From Ignavibacteriaceae bacterium (lineage in GTDB: Bacteria > Bacteroidota > Ignavibacteria > Ignavibacteriales > Ignavibacteriaceae): DNA of 64,000 bases. The notes under the pieces are model-generated. The model was not told where the DNA came from, did not search any database, and saw only the letters and a program-made list of their open reading frames with translations. Each line of letters begins with the position of its first letter. Positions within the stretch are counted from its first letter, which is position 1. The translations under genes were made by a program, and so were the position numbers. The stretch covers positions 1 through 64,000 of the forward strand of contig JABDPB010000084.1 of NCBI GenBank assembly GCA_013042995.1. Reading direction: 5' to 3'. This document shows positions 27,079 to 36,911 of this stretch, one piece after another.

Positions 27079-27696
27079 ATGAAAATTCCGATTTTTCCAC
27101 TATCGATTGTTATATATCCAAACTCGCAGTATCCGCTTCATATTTTTGAAGAGCGATATAAAAAAATGGTGAATAAATGTTCCGATGAAGCATCAGGGTT
27201 TGGTATCGTTAGTAAAATAAAAGATGAAATTTCTCAAATAGGAGTGTTTGTTGAAATAAAAAGTATTTCTAAACCGTATGGATCTGGCGAATTTGATATT
27301 GTTGTTAAAGGGTCATGGCGATTTACTCGATTAGATTTAGAAATTCATCCAGATGGTTATTTCATGAGCGAAGTGAAGAAATATGATGATAGATTAACTA
27401 AGTTTGACATTGATCTTTTTATTGAATTAAAAAGCAAAGTCAAAGAAATATTGACACAGGTCAACTACAATCTAAATCCAAATTTCTGGGAGAAATTAGA
27501 AAATTCAAATCTAAAATCTTTCAAGATTGCTGAAAAATCTGGATTAACACTTGTACAGCAGCAAGAGCTGCTTACGATTAAAGAAGAAAACAAAAGAATG
27601 CATTATTTAATTGACCACTTTGAAAAGCTTACCGAAAAGCTTGAAAAAAATATGGCGATGAGAAAAATAATTTTGGGTGATGGGTATTTAAATTAG
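27079..27696 (+). CDS. Lon substrate-binding (LON) domain protein
   Basis: 205 residues consisting of the N-terminal domain of Lon protease alone: IPIFPLSIVIYPNSQYPLHIFEERYKKM at the N-terminus and a C-terminal helical part with a coiled-coil-like end (IDHFEKLTEKLEKNM). There is no ATPase or protease domain. Such stand-alone proteins are widespread and their role is unclear. It has its own transcript after the superoxide dismutase terminator. Confidence 0.88.
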   Translation: MKIPIFPLSIVIYPNSQYPLHIFEERYKKMVNKCSDEASGFGIVSKIKDEISQIGVFVEIKSISKPYGSGEFDIVVKGSWRFTRLDLEIHPDGYFMSEVKKYDDRLTKFDIDLFIELKSKVKEILTQVNYNLNPNFWEKLENSNLKSFKIAEKSGLTLVQQQELLTIKEENKRMHYLIDHFEKLTEKLEKNMAMRKIILGDGYLN

Positions 27697-27747
27697 ATAG
27701 CAGTTCGTTCCTATTTTTATTTTTTTACACATCGTTAAAATTATTAA

Positions 27748-28236
27748 ATGTTACAAATCAATAAACTACCTGAAGAAAAATGGGACGACTTTAAATCACT
27801 TCGTCTGGAAGCACTACAAAAAGATCCTTTAGCCTTTGGCAGTTCGTATACAGAGGAAATTGAATTTACTGAAGACATCTGGAAGAATCGGTTGCAAAAT
27901 ACTTTGTTTGCTATACAGGAAAATAAACTGATAGGAATGGTTTCCTTTTTAGTCAATCAAAAATCCAAGCTCAATCACACAGCAGAAATATATGGAGTTT
28001 ATGTTAAATATGAATTTAGAAATAAAAAAATAGGAAAGCAGTTAATTGAAACTGCAATAAATCTGATTAGACAAAATAGAACTATTAAAAAAATAAAATT
28101 GGTTGTTTCTGCAATTCAGGAGTCTGCAGTTAATCTATACATTCAGCTTGGATTTGAAATTGTTGGCACGCTAAAAAATGAATTAAAAGTTGATGATAAT
28201 TTTTACGATGCACTTGTAATGGAAAAAATTTTTTAA
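27748..28236 (+). CDS. GNAT-family N-acetyltransferase
   Basis: 162 residues. The acetyl-CoA binding motif A is visible as VYVKYEFRNKKIGKQLIETA (RNKKIG replacing RGxGxG/A) with motif B in KLVVSAIQESAVNLYIQLGFEIVG. The substrate cannot be predicted. It is preceded by a short AT-rich gap and is not overlapping its neighbours. Confidence 0.85.
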   Translation: MLQINKLPEEKWDDFKSLRLEALQKDPLAFGSSYTEEIEFTEDIWKNRLQNTLFAIQENKLIGMVSFLVNQKSKLNHTAEIYGVYVKYEFRNKKIGKQLIETAINLIRQNRTIKKIKLVVSAIQESAVNLYIQLGFEIVGTLKNELKVDDNFYDALVMEKIF

Positions 28237-28366
28237 ACTGAAATAGTCTCATCTGATATCATTTCTAAAATCATTATCTCAAGCTATGTATCATTTGCAT
28301 CTGATAATTAAGAATCATTATATTTATATCAATTATTAACTAGTAGGTAGTAATAGGAGGTAAACA

Positions 28367-28411
28367 ATGAATAATAGGCAATCACTCTTGAATGCACCTT
28401 TGTTTCTGTAA
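28367..28411 (+). other. Interrupted signal-peptide segment (in-frame stop)
   Basis: A strong Shine-Dalgarno (TAGGAGG) precedes an ATG that opens MNNRQSLLNAPLFL and then meets TAA at 28409-28411. The same frame continues without break as IFIFITGLNTVFAQEES into the following gene. Together they read as a normal signal peptide ending at a VFAQ cleavage site, split by one nonsense codon in its hydrophobic core. Confidence 0.7.
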
Positions 28412-28432
28412 ATTTTTATTTTTATCACTGGA

Positions 28433-28819
28433 TTGAACACAGTATTTGCGCAAGAAGAATCTGCAACGAACAAACGAATGGCTGAAATGATGGCCAATAT
28501 GATTGATGAAATCTGGGACCAGTCCCCTGATAAAGGCTTAGCAAATATCAGAATTTCGATGACAAAAGATGGAGAACCGTTTGCTGGTAAAGTTTCAATT
28601 TTAACCGATTTTTTATTTCGTGCAGAACAAAGAGGCTCACAAAGTTCCCAGGGCTTCAATCCCAACAGCAATGGCAGATGGGTTTACGAAGGACTACAAC
28701 CGGGAACATACAAACTAGTTATAGAAGGAATTAACGATTTTGAAAGCTGGCAATGGAATAAAGAAGGAATTACAGTTTCAGCCGGTGATACTCCGCTTTT
28801 CGAAATCAGCTTGGATTGA
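28433..28819 (+). CDS. Small formerly secreted protein of unknown function
   Basis: The frame is intact from a possible TTG start at 28433 and encodes 128 residues; the natural start is probably the ATG at 28367, cut off by the TAA at 28409. After the likely cleavage site (VFAQ) comes a mature domain of about 120 residues resembling a small beta-sandwich: RISMTKDGEPFAGKVSIL, then RWVYEGLQPGTYKLVIEG, as in carboxypeptidase-regulatory-like or Cna-B-like folds. Without the upstream segment, export would be lost. It could be a recent pseudogene, a strain-specific mutation or a sequencing error. Confidence 0.6.
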   Translation: MNTVFAQEESATNKRMAEMMANMIDEIWDQSPDKGLANIRISMTKDGEPFAGKVSILTDFLFRAEQRGSQSSQGFNPNSNGRWVYEGLQPGTYKLVIEGINDFESWQWNKEGITVSAGDTPLFEISLD

Positions 28820-28893
28820 CTCCATAAATAAAACTAATTAAAAAAAGGGTGAGTATTAGTTCACCTCTTCTTAAAGTCAACAACAAAGTTTGA

Positions 28894-29304
28894 TTATAAA
28901 TATTTTTGTTTCGCGTTCAACCTGTTCAGAGCGCGCTTGAGAGCTGCTTCAGCTCGAGCTTCATCAATTTCTTCTTTTTGTTTTTGAGCTAAACGTTCCT
29001 CTGCTCTTTTCTGAGCATGCTCGGCCCGCTCGGAGTCAATTTTATTCACATTTTCCGCAGAGTTGGCAAGTATAAGTACTACGTTATCTTTTACTTCAAC
29101 CGTACCGCCGGAAGTAGTTAAATGGATTACATCGCTGTTCTTTTTAACTTTAATCACTCCAACTTCAAAATTGCTTATTAACGGAGCGTGGTTTTTTAGA
29201 ACTTGAAAACTTCCGAGTGAACCAGGAATTGTGATAGCATCAACCTGGTCTTTTAATACTGCTTTTTCTGGTGTAATAATTTCTAAATTTATTTCCTCTG
29301 CCAT
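28894..29304 (-). CDS. atpC: ATP synthase F1 epsilon subunit
   Basis: 136 residues: an N-terminal beta barrel (EIITPEKAVLKDQVDAITIPGSLGSFQVLKNHAPLIS) and a C-terminal pair of helices rich in Ala/Glu/Arg, as usual for the inhibitory epsilon subunit. It starts 1 bp after atpD. The remaining ATP synthase genes are not in the window, so atpD-atpC form a separate unit, as known in Bacteroidota and Chlorobiota. Confidence 0.94.
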   Translation of the reverse strand: MAEEINLEIITPEKAVLKDQVDAITIPGSLGSFQVLKNHAPLISNFEVGVIKVKKNSDVIHLTTSGGTVEVKDNVVLILANSAENVNKIDSERAEHAQKRAEERLAQKQKEEIDEARAEAALKRALNRLNAKQKYL

Positions 29305-29305
29305 C

Positions 29306-30757
<1,452 letters not shown>

Positions 30758-30800
30758 TTATGCGAAATATCGCTTTTTTACAAATTTTTAGCTAATAAAT

Positions 30801-32024
30801 CTACTTTAAAACGATTAGTTTTTTCGAAGAGATTTGGTTTGCTGTAATCAGACTATAAAAGTAGACACCACTATTTAAATCATCAGCAGAAAGAGTAATC
30901 TCAGTTATTCCTGCTTCAGCTTCCCCTTCAAAAAGTGTTTTCAATTTCCTTCCCAGTATATCATAAAGAACAAGTTTTGCCTCAGTAGTATTCTGAACTT
31001 CAAATTTTATTTTTGTAACCGGATTGAATGGATTTGGATAATTTTGATAAAGTTGAAAAGATAAATTTGAAGGATCAGTTGGTTCAACAGAACTAACTTT
31101 ACCAAAGTAAAATTCTGCAACAACCGGTAGATGATCTGAAACATCGTGAAGTGCAAATGCAATTTCCAAAGAAATTGGATAAGGCGGATTAATAATCTGT
31201 TGATTAAAATGCTGCCCGTCATTTCCATAGGTAAAATATGTATCTTCAATATACTCAATTCCACCTGAATCCTTAACTGCCTGAGAAATCAAAATGAAAT
31301 CAAATCGGTCATCCATACCTCCATTTGATCCGCCATCTGGTAATTGTGCTGTGCGTGGCGACTGAGTGTGAATATCTGCATAGCCTGAATTATTATGCCA
31401 GCTTCCAGACCTGTTAATTGGATCTAATACATAGCCTTGTGTTGACTGATTAAGAAGTTTTTCGTAAGCGGGTTCTGTTGCTCGGTATAAATTTAAATCT
31501 CCAACAAACATAAAATTAGAGTTTTCAGGAAGCATATCAGAAAAAATTCTAAATATTGACGCTTCATTTAGTCGGTTTGCTTCATCCTGAGGTGAGTTAC
31601 CAGCTTTAAAGTGCGCGACATAGATTATTAATGTATCTAATGTGAAATTATTATAAAGTTCATAAAATGTAATATAGCGTGGTGACGTTGGTAAAAAATC
31701 TACATTGTTTAAAGTAAATAAAGAATCTTTATAAAAAAGAGCATTGTCAGTATCTGGTCCATTTACGAATGTTGCAGCACTATATTCACTACCAAGTACA
31801 TCATCTTTGAATAGATTAACCGCAGATTGTGAAAGTATTTCCTGAACAGTAATTATATCGGGATTTATGTCATTTAAGATACGTTGAAAATCAGGATTTT
31901 TTTCGTTCGCAAAGTTGGGATAGTTTAAAATGTTGTAAGTAGCAATTTTTATTCTATCCTGACTTAAACACAGACTACTTAATACAAATAAAATTGACAA
32001 GATAATAATGGATTTAATTCTCAT
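30801..32024 (-). CDS. Secreted endonuclease/exonuclease/phosphatase with T9SS sorting domain
   Basis: 407 residues: signal peptide (about 1-21), an EEP domain (about 22-305) and a type A C-terminal sorting domain (about 320-407, LYQNYPNPFNPVTKI...SGVYFYSL...KKLIVLK). EEP catalytic motifs are intact: TYNILNYP, the Glu in DIITVQE, the His in YVAHFKAG, GDLNLY, DRFDFIL and SDHLPVVAE. The substrate could be nucleic acid or a phosphodiester; family members include secreted DNases. It should be exported by Sec and then type IX secretion. It is the last gene of the seven-gene minus-strand envelope locus. Confidence 0.85.
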   Translation of the reverse strand: MRIKSIIILSILFVLSSLCLSQDRIKIATYNILNYPNFANEKNPDFQRILNDINPDIITVQEILSQSAVNLFKDDVLGSEYSAATFVNGPDTDNALFYKDSLFTLNNVDFLPTSPRYITFYELYNNFTLDTLIIYVAHFKAGNSPQDEANRLNEASIFRIFSDMLPENSNFMFVGDLNLYRATEPAYEKLLNQSTQGYVLDPINRSGSWHNNSGYADIHTQSPRTAQLPDGGSNGGMDDRFDFILISQAVKDSGGIEYIEDTYFTYGNDGQHFNQQIINPPYPISLEIAFALHDVSDHLPVVAEFYFGKVSSVEPTDPSNLSFQLYQNYPNPFNPVTKIKFEVQNTTEAKLVLYDILGRKLKTLFEGEAEAGITEITLSADDLNSGVYFYSLITANQISSKKLIVLK

Positions 32025-32035
32025 AAAACTTATGC

Positions 32036-33133
32036 CTATTGATCAGTTGACAAAATAAATCTTACTATTCTATCATTCCCAGTATCTGCAACGTAAAGTG
32101 TTTTATCGAAGAAAGCAACACCCTGCGGTTGATTAAATGAATCATCCGCACCAAAGCTGCCGAAAGATTGTAATTCATCACCAAATGAATTGAACTTGTA
32201 AATACTATCTTTACCAGCATCGGCGATATAAATATTTCCAGACCTGTCAAGGGCACTTCCTTCGGGTTGTTCGAACTTATTAGGAATCATAAAAGAAACT
32301 CCCGAATTAGGAGAAAAGTTACTTTCATATCGTTGATCAATTGGTGTTATCACGTACTTGAGCCATTGTGCTTTAAAACTATTATCTCCTGTGAGCGTTA
32401 AAACTATATCAATGTTTTGCGTATTAAATGATGAAAGAGAACTGATACCAAAAGCTGAAACCGGCCCCTGTCCAATAGGATCAATGTTTGGAACTCTTCC
32501 AATTAAAGTGTCAGTTTCGCCACCGGTGAGCGAATTAGGTACAAATATTAAAATTGAATTATCTGGATCAATAAAACTTGAATTGTTTGGTCCAGTGCGT
32601 GCAATGTAGAAAATGTTATTGAAAAATGCACAAGCACCTGTATATTTTACTTCCGGTCTATTTAAATCAGCTGAACGTGGTAATAATCTTGTTATTGGTG
32701 CAATTTCAATTTGATGAGAAACAGAAAAGAGATCAACTTTAAAAACAGCACTAAAAGTTTGAGTTTGTCCACCAAAAGTGGTATCGAATTCAGCACATAC
32801 AATTAAGTTAAGTCTATAATCCTGAGCAATTGCTACTGGTTTTTGAATCGTCCTGCTCCCAAGTATATCTCCTGCTAAGTTCACTAAAACGATTCTATTG
32901 TTTTCGGTATCAGCAATGTATATAAATGGTTCCCTGCCTATCATAATATCCTGAGGCTTGTTAAATCCTTCCCATACAGGGTTCAGCTGAACAAAAACTG
33001 TATCCCCACCAATGTTTACATTCCCATCACCAACGTCTATTTCATTTATATCAAACTTCTCCATACAGGCTGATATAAAAACTATAAATAAAGTAATAAC
33101 AATTAGTTGTGTAATTTGTTTAAATTTTTTCAT
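32036..33133 (-). CDS. NHL-repeat lipoprotein
   Basis: 365 residues with a lipoprotein signal (lipobox ISAC, Cys at about 23). The rest is a beta-propeller of NHL repeats, seen in NKPQDIMIGREPFIYIADTENNRIVLVN near the N-terminus and in EQPEGSALDRSGNIYIADAGKDSIYKF and NQPQGVAFFDKTLYVADTGNDRIVRF near the C-terminus. Propellers of this kind bind ligands or proteins. It overlaps the upstream PorV-like gene by 4 bp and lies 11 bp before the EEP gene. Confidence 0.82.
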   Translation of the reverse strand: MKKFKQITQLIVITLFIVFISACMEKFDINEIDVGDGNVNIGGDTVFVQLNPVWEGFNKPQDIMIGREPFIYIADTENNRIVLVNLAGDILGSRTIQKPVAIAQDYRLNLIVCAEFDTTFGGQTQTFSAVFKVDLFSVSHQIEIAPITRLLPRSADLNRPEVKYTGACAFFNNIFYIARTGPNNSSFIDPDNSILIFVPNSLTGGETDTLIGRVPNIDPIGQGPVSAFGISSLSSFNTQNIDIVLTLTGDNSFKAQWLKYVITPIDQRYESNFSPNSGVSFMIPNKFEQPEGSALDRSGNIYIADAGKDSIYKFNSFGDELQSFGSFGADDSFNQPQGVAFFDKTLYVADTGNDRIVRFILSTDQ

Positions 33134-34107
33134 ATACCTAAAATAATTGAAAACCTATGAGCGGAACCGAGTCGTGAAAAATTAGCATATGCATAATCTA
33201 TTGTGATTTCTGTGAAGCTTATAGGTACGTTTAAACCTGCTCCGAATGAATAATTTTGTTCATCAACATTAAATTTATAACCACCTCGAATAAGAAATAA
33301 TTCCTTCCATGCATACTCTGCTCCCAGCACTAAGTTCTCACTATTATCATTTGGGTGATTTAATTGAATTGAAGTTGTAACTCTGTGTTCATCATTTTGA
33401 TAAGGTTCTAGTGCAAAACCAATTCTGAAAATTGTTGGTGGTGCAAATGACTGCCATTCAGATTTATTTCTATTGCCTACCAATACTATTTCGCCATCCG
33501 GGGCTAATTCAGCACCAAAGTTCGAAACAGTAACAGCAAAACGTGTGGAACCTAATCCGGTTTTGTAATAAGTTCCTAAATCAATCATCACACCACGCAT
33601 TTTCAGTTTATCCAGCGTCTCCTCAACGTATTTTACAGTTCCACCGAAGCTAAATTGTTCTGTCATCTTCCGTGCATAAGAAAGAGAAATCGCTATATCT
33701 GTAAACGAAAAATATTCACCAGTTCCAAAAGGTGCATATTCAGTTGTCACAGCCATATCATCCATCGTAAGGGCAGTAAGTGAAGCACCCAAAGTATTAT
33801 CAGAATCTAAATGATAAACCACTCCCAAAAAATCATGATTAATATCTACGACCCAATTATTATGCGAAAAGATAACTTCATTTTTTTTGAATTGTGCAAG
33901 TCCCGCAGGATTCCAATAGAGTGCAGAAGCATCATCGGCGATTGCCACAAAAGCTTCCCCCAAAGCTGCTGCTCTACCTCCAACTCCTATTTTCAGGAAC
34001 TGGGCGGTTGAAATACCTACTCGTTGTTCTCCCAAAATTGGAAGTAGCTGGGCTTTTGTTTCCAATGTGAGTAATAGAAATAAAAATATGTATAGTAACT
34101 TTTTCAA
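33130..34107 (-). CDS. PorV/PorQ-family outer-membrane beta-barrel
   Basis: 325 residues with a signal peptide (about 1-19). The N-terminal motif FLKIGVGGRAAALGEAFVAIADDASALYWNPAGLA is the hallmark of the PorV/PorQ (UPF0164) family, and the rest alternates aromatic beta strands ending in FSIILGI, as in FadL-like barrels. PorV shuttles T9SS cargo from the translocon. Here it sits among secreted proteins carrying sorting signals, so a dedicated cargo role is plausible. It starts 2 bp after the TonB receptor gene and overlaps the NHL gene. Confidence 0.85.
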   Translation of the reverse strand: MKKLLYIFLFLLLTLETKAQLLPILGEQRVGISTAQFLKIGVGGRAAALGEAFVAIADDASALYWNPAGLAQFKKNEVIFSHNNWVVDINHDFLGVVYHLDSDNTLGASLTALTMDDMAVTTEYAPFGTGEYFSFTDIAISLSYARKMTEQFSFGGTVKYVEETLDKLKMRGVMIDLGTYYKTGLGSTRFAVTVSNFGAELAPDGEIVLVGNRNKSEWQSFAPPTIFRIGFALEPYQNDEHRVTTSIQLNHPNDNSENLVLGAEYAWKELFLIRGGYKFNVDEQNYSFGAGLNVPISFTEITIDYAYANFSRLGSAHRFSIILGI

Positions 34108-34109
34108 AT

Positions 34110-36911
34110 TTAAAATCTTAAAGTAAACCCAAATTTTATATTACGTTTGGCTAAATATCTTGCTGGATTAATAGGATATGGATTTATTGGTGCCTGTAAA
34201 TCAGGGAATCTTGGATCATTCCAACTACTGGGAACATCATCACCAAACTCATACGCTTTTCCGGTTACGGGATTAATTATTATTGAATTTTGATTATCCA
34301 GCAAATTATTTACTTCTACAAAAACCGATAACCTCATTCCTGCAAGGTCAAAATATTTTTCAAAGTTTAAATCAATGTAAAACCAGTCATCACCTATATC
34401 AGTATACCTTTCATCTTGTTTAAATTCATACTCATTTCTTCCCTGCTCATCTACTGATCCTGTAAATAAAGCTGGTGTATATCTTTTTCCTGATTGATAA
34501 AATGCTCGTATAAAAAGACTCCAATCATCTAAGATATTTTCCGCAAAACCGAAAGAGCCAGGCTGCGCATAAAAATTTGTGTAGACAAACGCGGTGAATG
34601 GTCTATCCCAGGAGAGAAATTCCTCACGTATTGTTTCATTTAGATCGCCGCGAGCAATTAATACACCTTCTTCGGCAGAAGAACTTTTGCCAGTTACTAT
34701 TGCATAAGAAAACGAAGCGGTTCCATTAAACCAACTTCCAATTCTTTTTCTGAATTCTATTTCAACTCCTCTTGAGCGAGCATAATCTGTATTTACGTAT
34801 GTGATAAATCTCTGCGTTGCAAATCGCGCGGACGTAATTCTAGCAGTTCGTGTACTTACATAGTCAAAAATATCTTTGTAATACGCTGTGATTGTTAAAA
34901 CATCATCCGGAGTGAATTGTGTTTTTAATCCCAGCTCGTAAGCAACCGTTGTTTCTGGATTTAAGTTCGGATTCCCAAATTTTTGGAACGATGATTGAGC
35001 GCTGACAGGGCTCAGCTTTGCATACACAAATTGCGGTTTAGGCCATTTACTGAAATGACCATATGAGAAAAATAATGTTTGATAATCAGAAACCGGATGT
35101 GAAATTCCAAGTCGCGGACTAATTCTTGCTTTAAATCTTCTTTCTCCAAACCAAGAAAATGAATCTTCATTATATGCTTCTCTAATTTCATCGGGGATTG
35201 TAACTATATTAGTATCCTTAACAGCATCATCGACAAATTTTCCAGGGAACCAATAATCAAATCTTAAACCAAAATTAAGTATCATTCCACCAAAGTTTAC
35301 ATTATCCTGCGCATAAAATGAACCGAGTGCAGGATGAACTTTATATACATCATTATTCAAACCTAAGGCGCCTACCCATGGCTTATAAATGTCTACGACC
35401 TGCATTTCCTGAAATTGCAGATTAAATCCGGCTTTAAACTTGTTCATTTCATCAAAAAAACTTGTTATATCACCGCGAAATGAAAATTCTTCAAGGTAGT
35501 GGTCGTGCCAGGTAAATGGATTTCCAACATCCCAAAAACCATCTCCTGGAATTACTCCTATTGTATCTCCAAGTTCATTGAAATACTGAATAGGAAAATT
35601 AACTATGTCTTTCGGCTCAAAATATAGTGGATATCCCAGACCATTTGCATCGCTTCTTAAATTTGTATGAAAATAATTGAACTTGAATTCATAATATGTG
35701 TTCGAATTTAAGGTGTGAGTAAGACCCAAATTATGAAATATATTGTTGTGAGAAAAAGTATTAGCATTATCAAGTATGTTCTGAAATTCGTATTGATAGC
35801 CGGGAGATGGTTCAACATATTCCAAATTAGATTGGAGTGATTGTGAATTCTGATTAATACTAACAGATTGATTCAATGAATAATTGAATTTAATCGTGGG
35901 CGAATAATTATATGAAAGTTTAAATAACCAAAACCAGCTATTCTCAGCTCTTGGTGCAAATCTTGTCCCGCCAAATGTGGTTGAGTACAATTGTTCAGCT
36001 GTGGGTTTATAATAACCTTGAGTTATTCCATCACTAAAACCCGAATAGAAATTTGTGAAGAAATTTAGCTGACCGGGAATATCCAACCCTAATGCAGGTA
36101 ATAAAAAAGAAGTAATCGGCTCAGGACCACTTAAATTTGCTTCTATTATATCAATATTGAAGACGTGAGATGATTCAGTACTTCCTAAATTATCTCGTTT
36201 GTAAGATATTGCACCACTATATTTTTCAGAACCTTCACGTGTTTTAACATTTACTATTCCTGATGTTGCTTGACCAAATTCTGCATTGAATCCCCCTGTT
36301 ATAACCTCAACTTCTTCAATTGCAGAAGCACTTAACTGCAAACCAAAACCTGTCCCTGCAATTGGGTCCTGTACAGAAACTCCGTCTAAAAGAAATGCAT
36401 TTTCGTATGTTCTTCCACCCCTAATATGAACTTCATTATTGTTATTTACTACTACGCCGGATTGCTGTGATACAATATTTTGAACATTTTCAACTATTAG
36501 TGCATCAATTTCATCTTTTGAAACCGTCCTTTTACTTTGTGTTTCTTCAACATCCATTAAAGGTTTATCTCCAATTACAACTACGTCTTGCTCAAGAGTT
36601 AAAACTGTCTCCTCAAGATTTACATCAAGTTGAGTGGTTTTTCCTGATTCAATCTTAATCGACGTAAATCTAAAAGTTTTATAACCGATAAGTGACACAT
36701 CAACATTATATGCTCCGGTTGAAATATTATCAATTGTGTATCTTCCATTTATATTAGAAGCAGCTCCGTAGTATGTTCCCTTTAAAATTACATTCACGCC
36801 CGGTAATGATTCACCGGTTGCAGCATCTACAACAGTTCCAGAAAGTTTGCCCGTTTGCTGAGCAAATACAGACACAGTAAAGAGCAAATATGTTAAAATC
36901 AATTTCTTCAA
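34110..36911 (-). CDS. TonB-dependent receptor with CarboxypepD_reg domain
   Basis: 933 residues. Signal peptide (about 1-17), carboxypeptidase-regulatory-like domain (about 21-105, GKLSGTVVDAATGESLPGVNVILKGT), TonB-box-like linker, plug domain (about 115-225, VHIRGGRTYENAFLLDGV and GGFNAEFGQATSGIVNVKTR) and a long beta-barrel ending in the aromatic IKFGFTLRF. It should import or bind a large substrate at the outer membrane. No SusD homologue lies next to it. It overlaps the upstream lipoprotein gene by 4 bp. Confidence 0.92.
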   Translation of the reverse strand: MKKLILTYLLFTVSVFAQQTGKLSGTVVDAATGESLPGVNVILKGTYYGAASNINGRYTIDNISTGAYNVDVSLIGYKTFRFTSIKIESGKTTQLDVNLEETVLTLEQDVVVIGDKPLMDVEETQSKRTVSKDEIDALIVENVQNIVSQQSGVVVNNNNEVHIRGGRTYENAFLLDGVSVQDPIAGTGFGLQLSASAIEEVEVITGGFNAEFGQATSGIVNVKTREGSEKYSGAISYKRDNLGSTESSHVFNIDIIEANLSGPEPITSFLLPALGLDIPGQLNFFTNFYSGFSDGITQGYYKPTAEQLYSTTFGGTRFAPRAENSWFWLFKLSYNYSPTIKFNYSLNQSVSINQNSQSLQSNLEYVEPSPGYQYEFQNILDNANTFSHNNIFHNLGLTHTLNSNTYYEFKFNYFHTNLRSDANGLGYPLYFEPKDIVNFPIQYFNELGDTIGVIPGDGFWDVGNPFTWHDHYLEEFSFRGDITSFFDEMNKFKAGFNLQFQEMQVVDIYKPWVGALGLNNDVYKVHPALGSFYAQDNVNFGGMILNFGLRFDYWFPGKFVDDAVKDTNIVTIPDEIREAYNEDSFSWFGERRFKARISPRLGISHPVSDYQTLFFSYGHFSKWPKPQFVYAKLSPVSAQSSFQKFGNPNLNPETTVAYELGLKTQFTPDDVLTITAYYKDIFDYVSTRTARITSARFATQRFITYVNTDYARSRGVEIEFRKRIGSWFNGTASFSYAIVTGKSSSAEEGVLIARGDLNETIREEFLSWDRPFTAFVYTNFYAQPGSFGFAENILDDWSLFIRAFYQSGKRYTPALFTGSVDEQGRNEYEFKQDERYTDIGDDWFYIDLNFEKYFDLAGMRLSVFVEVNNLLDNQNSIIINPVTGKAYEFGDDVPSSWNDPRFPDLQAPINPYPINPARYLAKRNIKFGFTLRF

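Noticed and set aside
28820-28893. Bidirectional terminator between 28.8 kb gene and atpC
   Set aside because: The GGTGA/TCACC stem is only 5 bp with no clear T-run.
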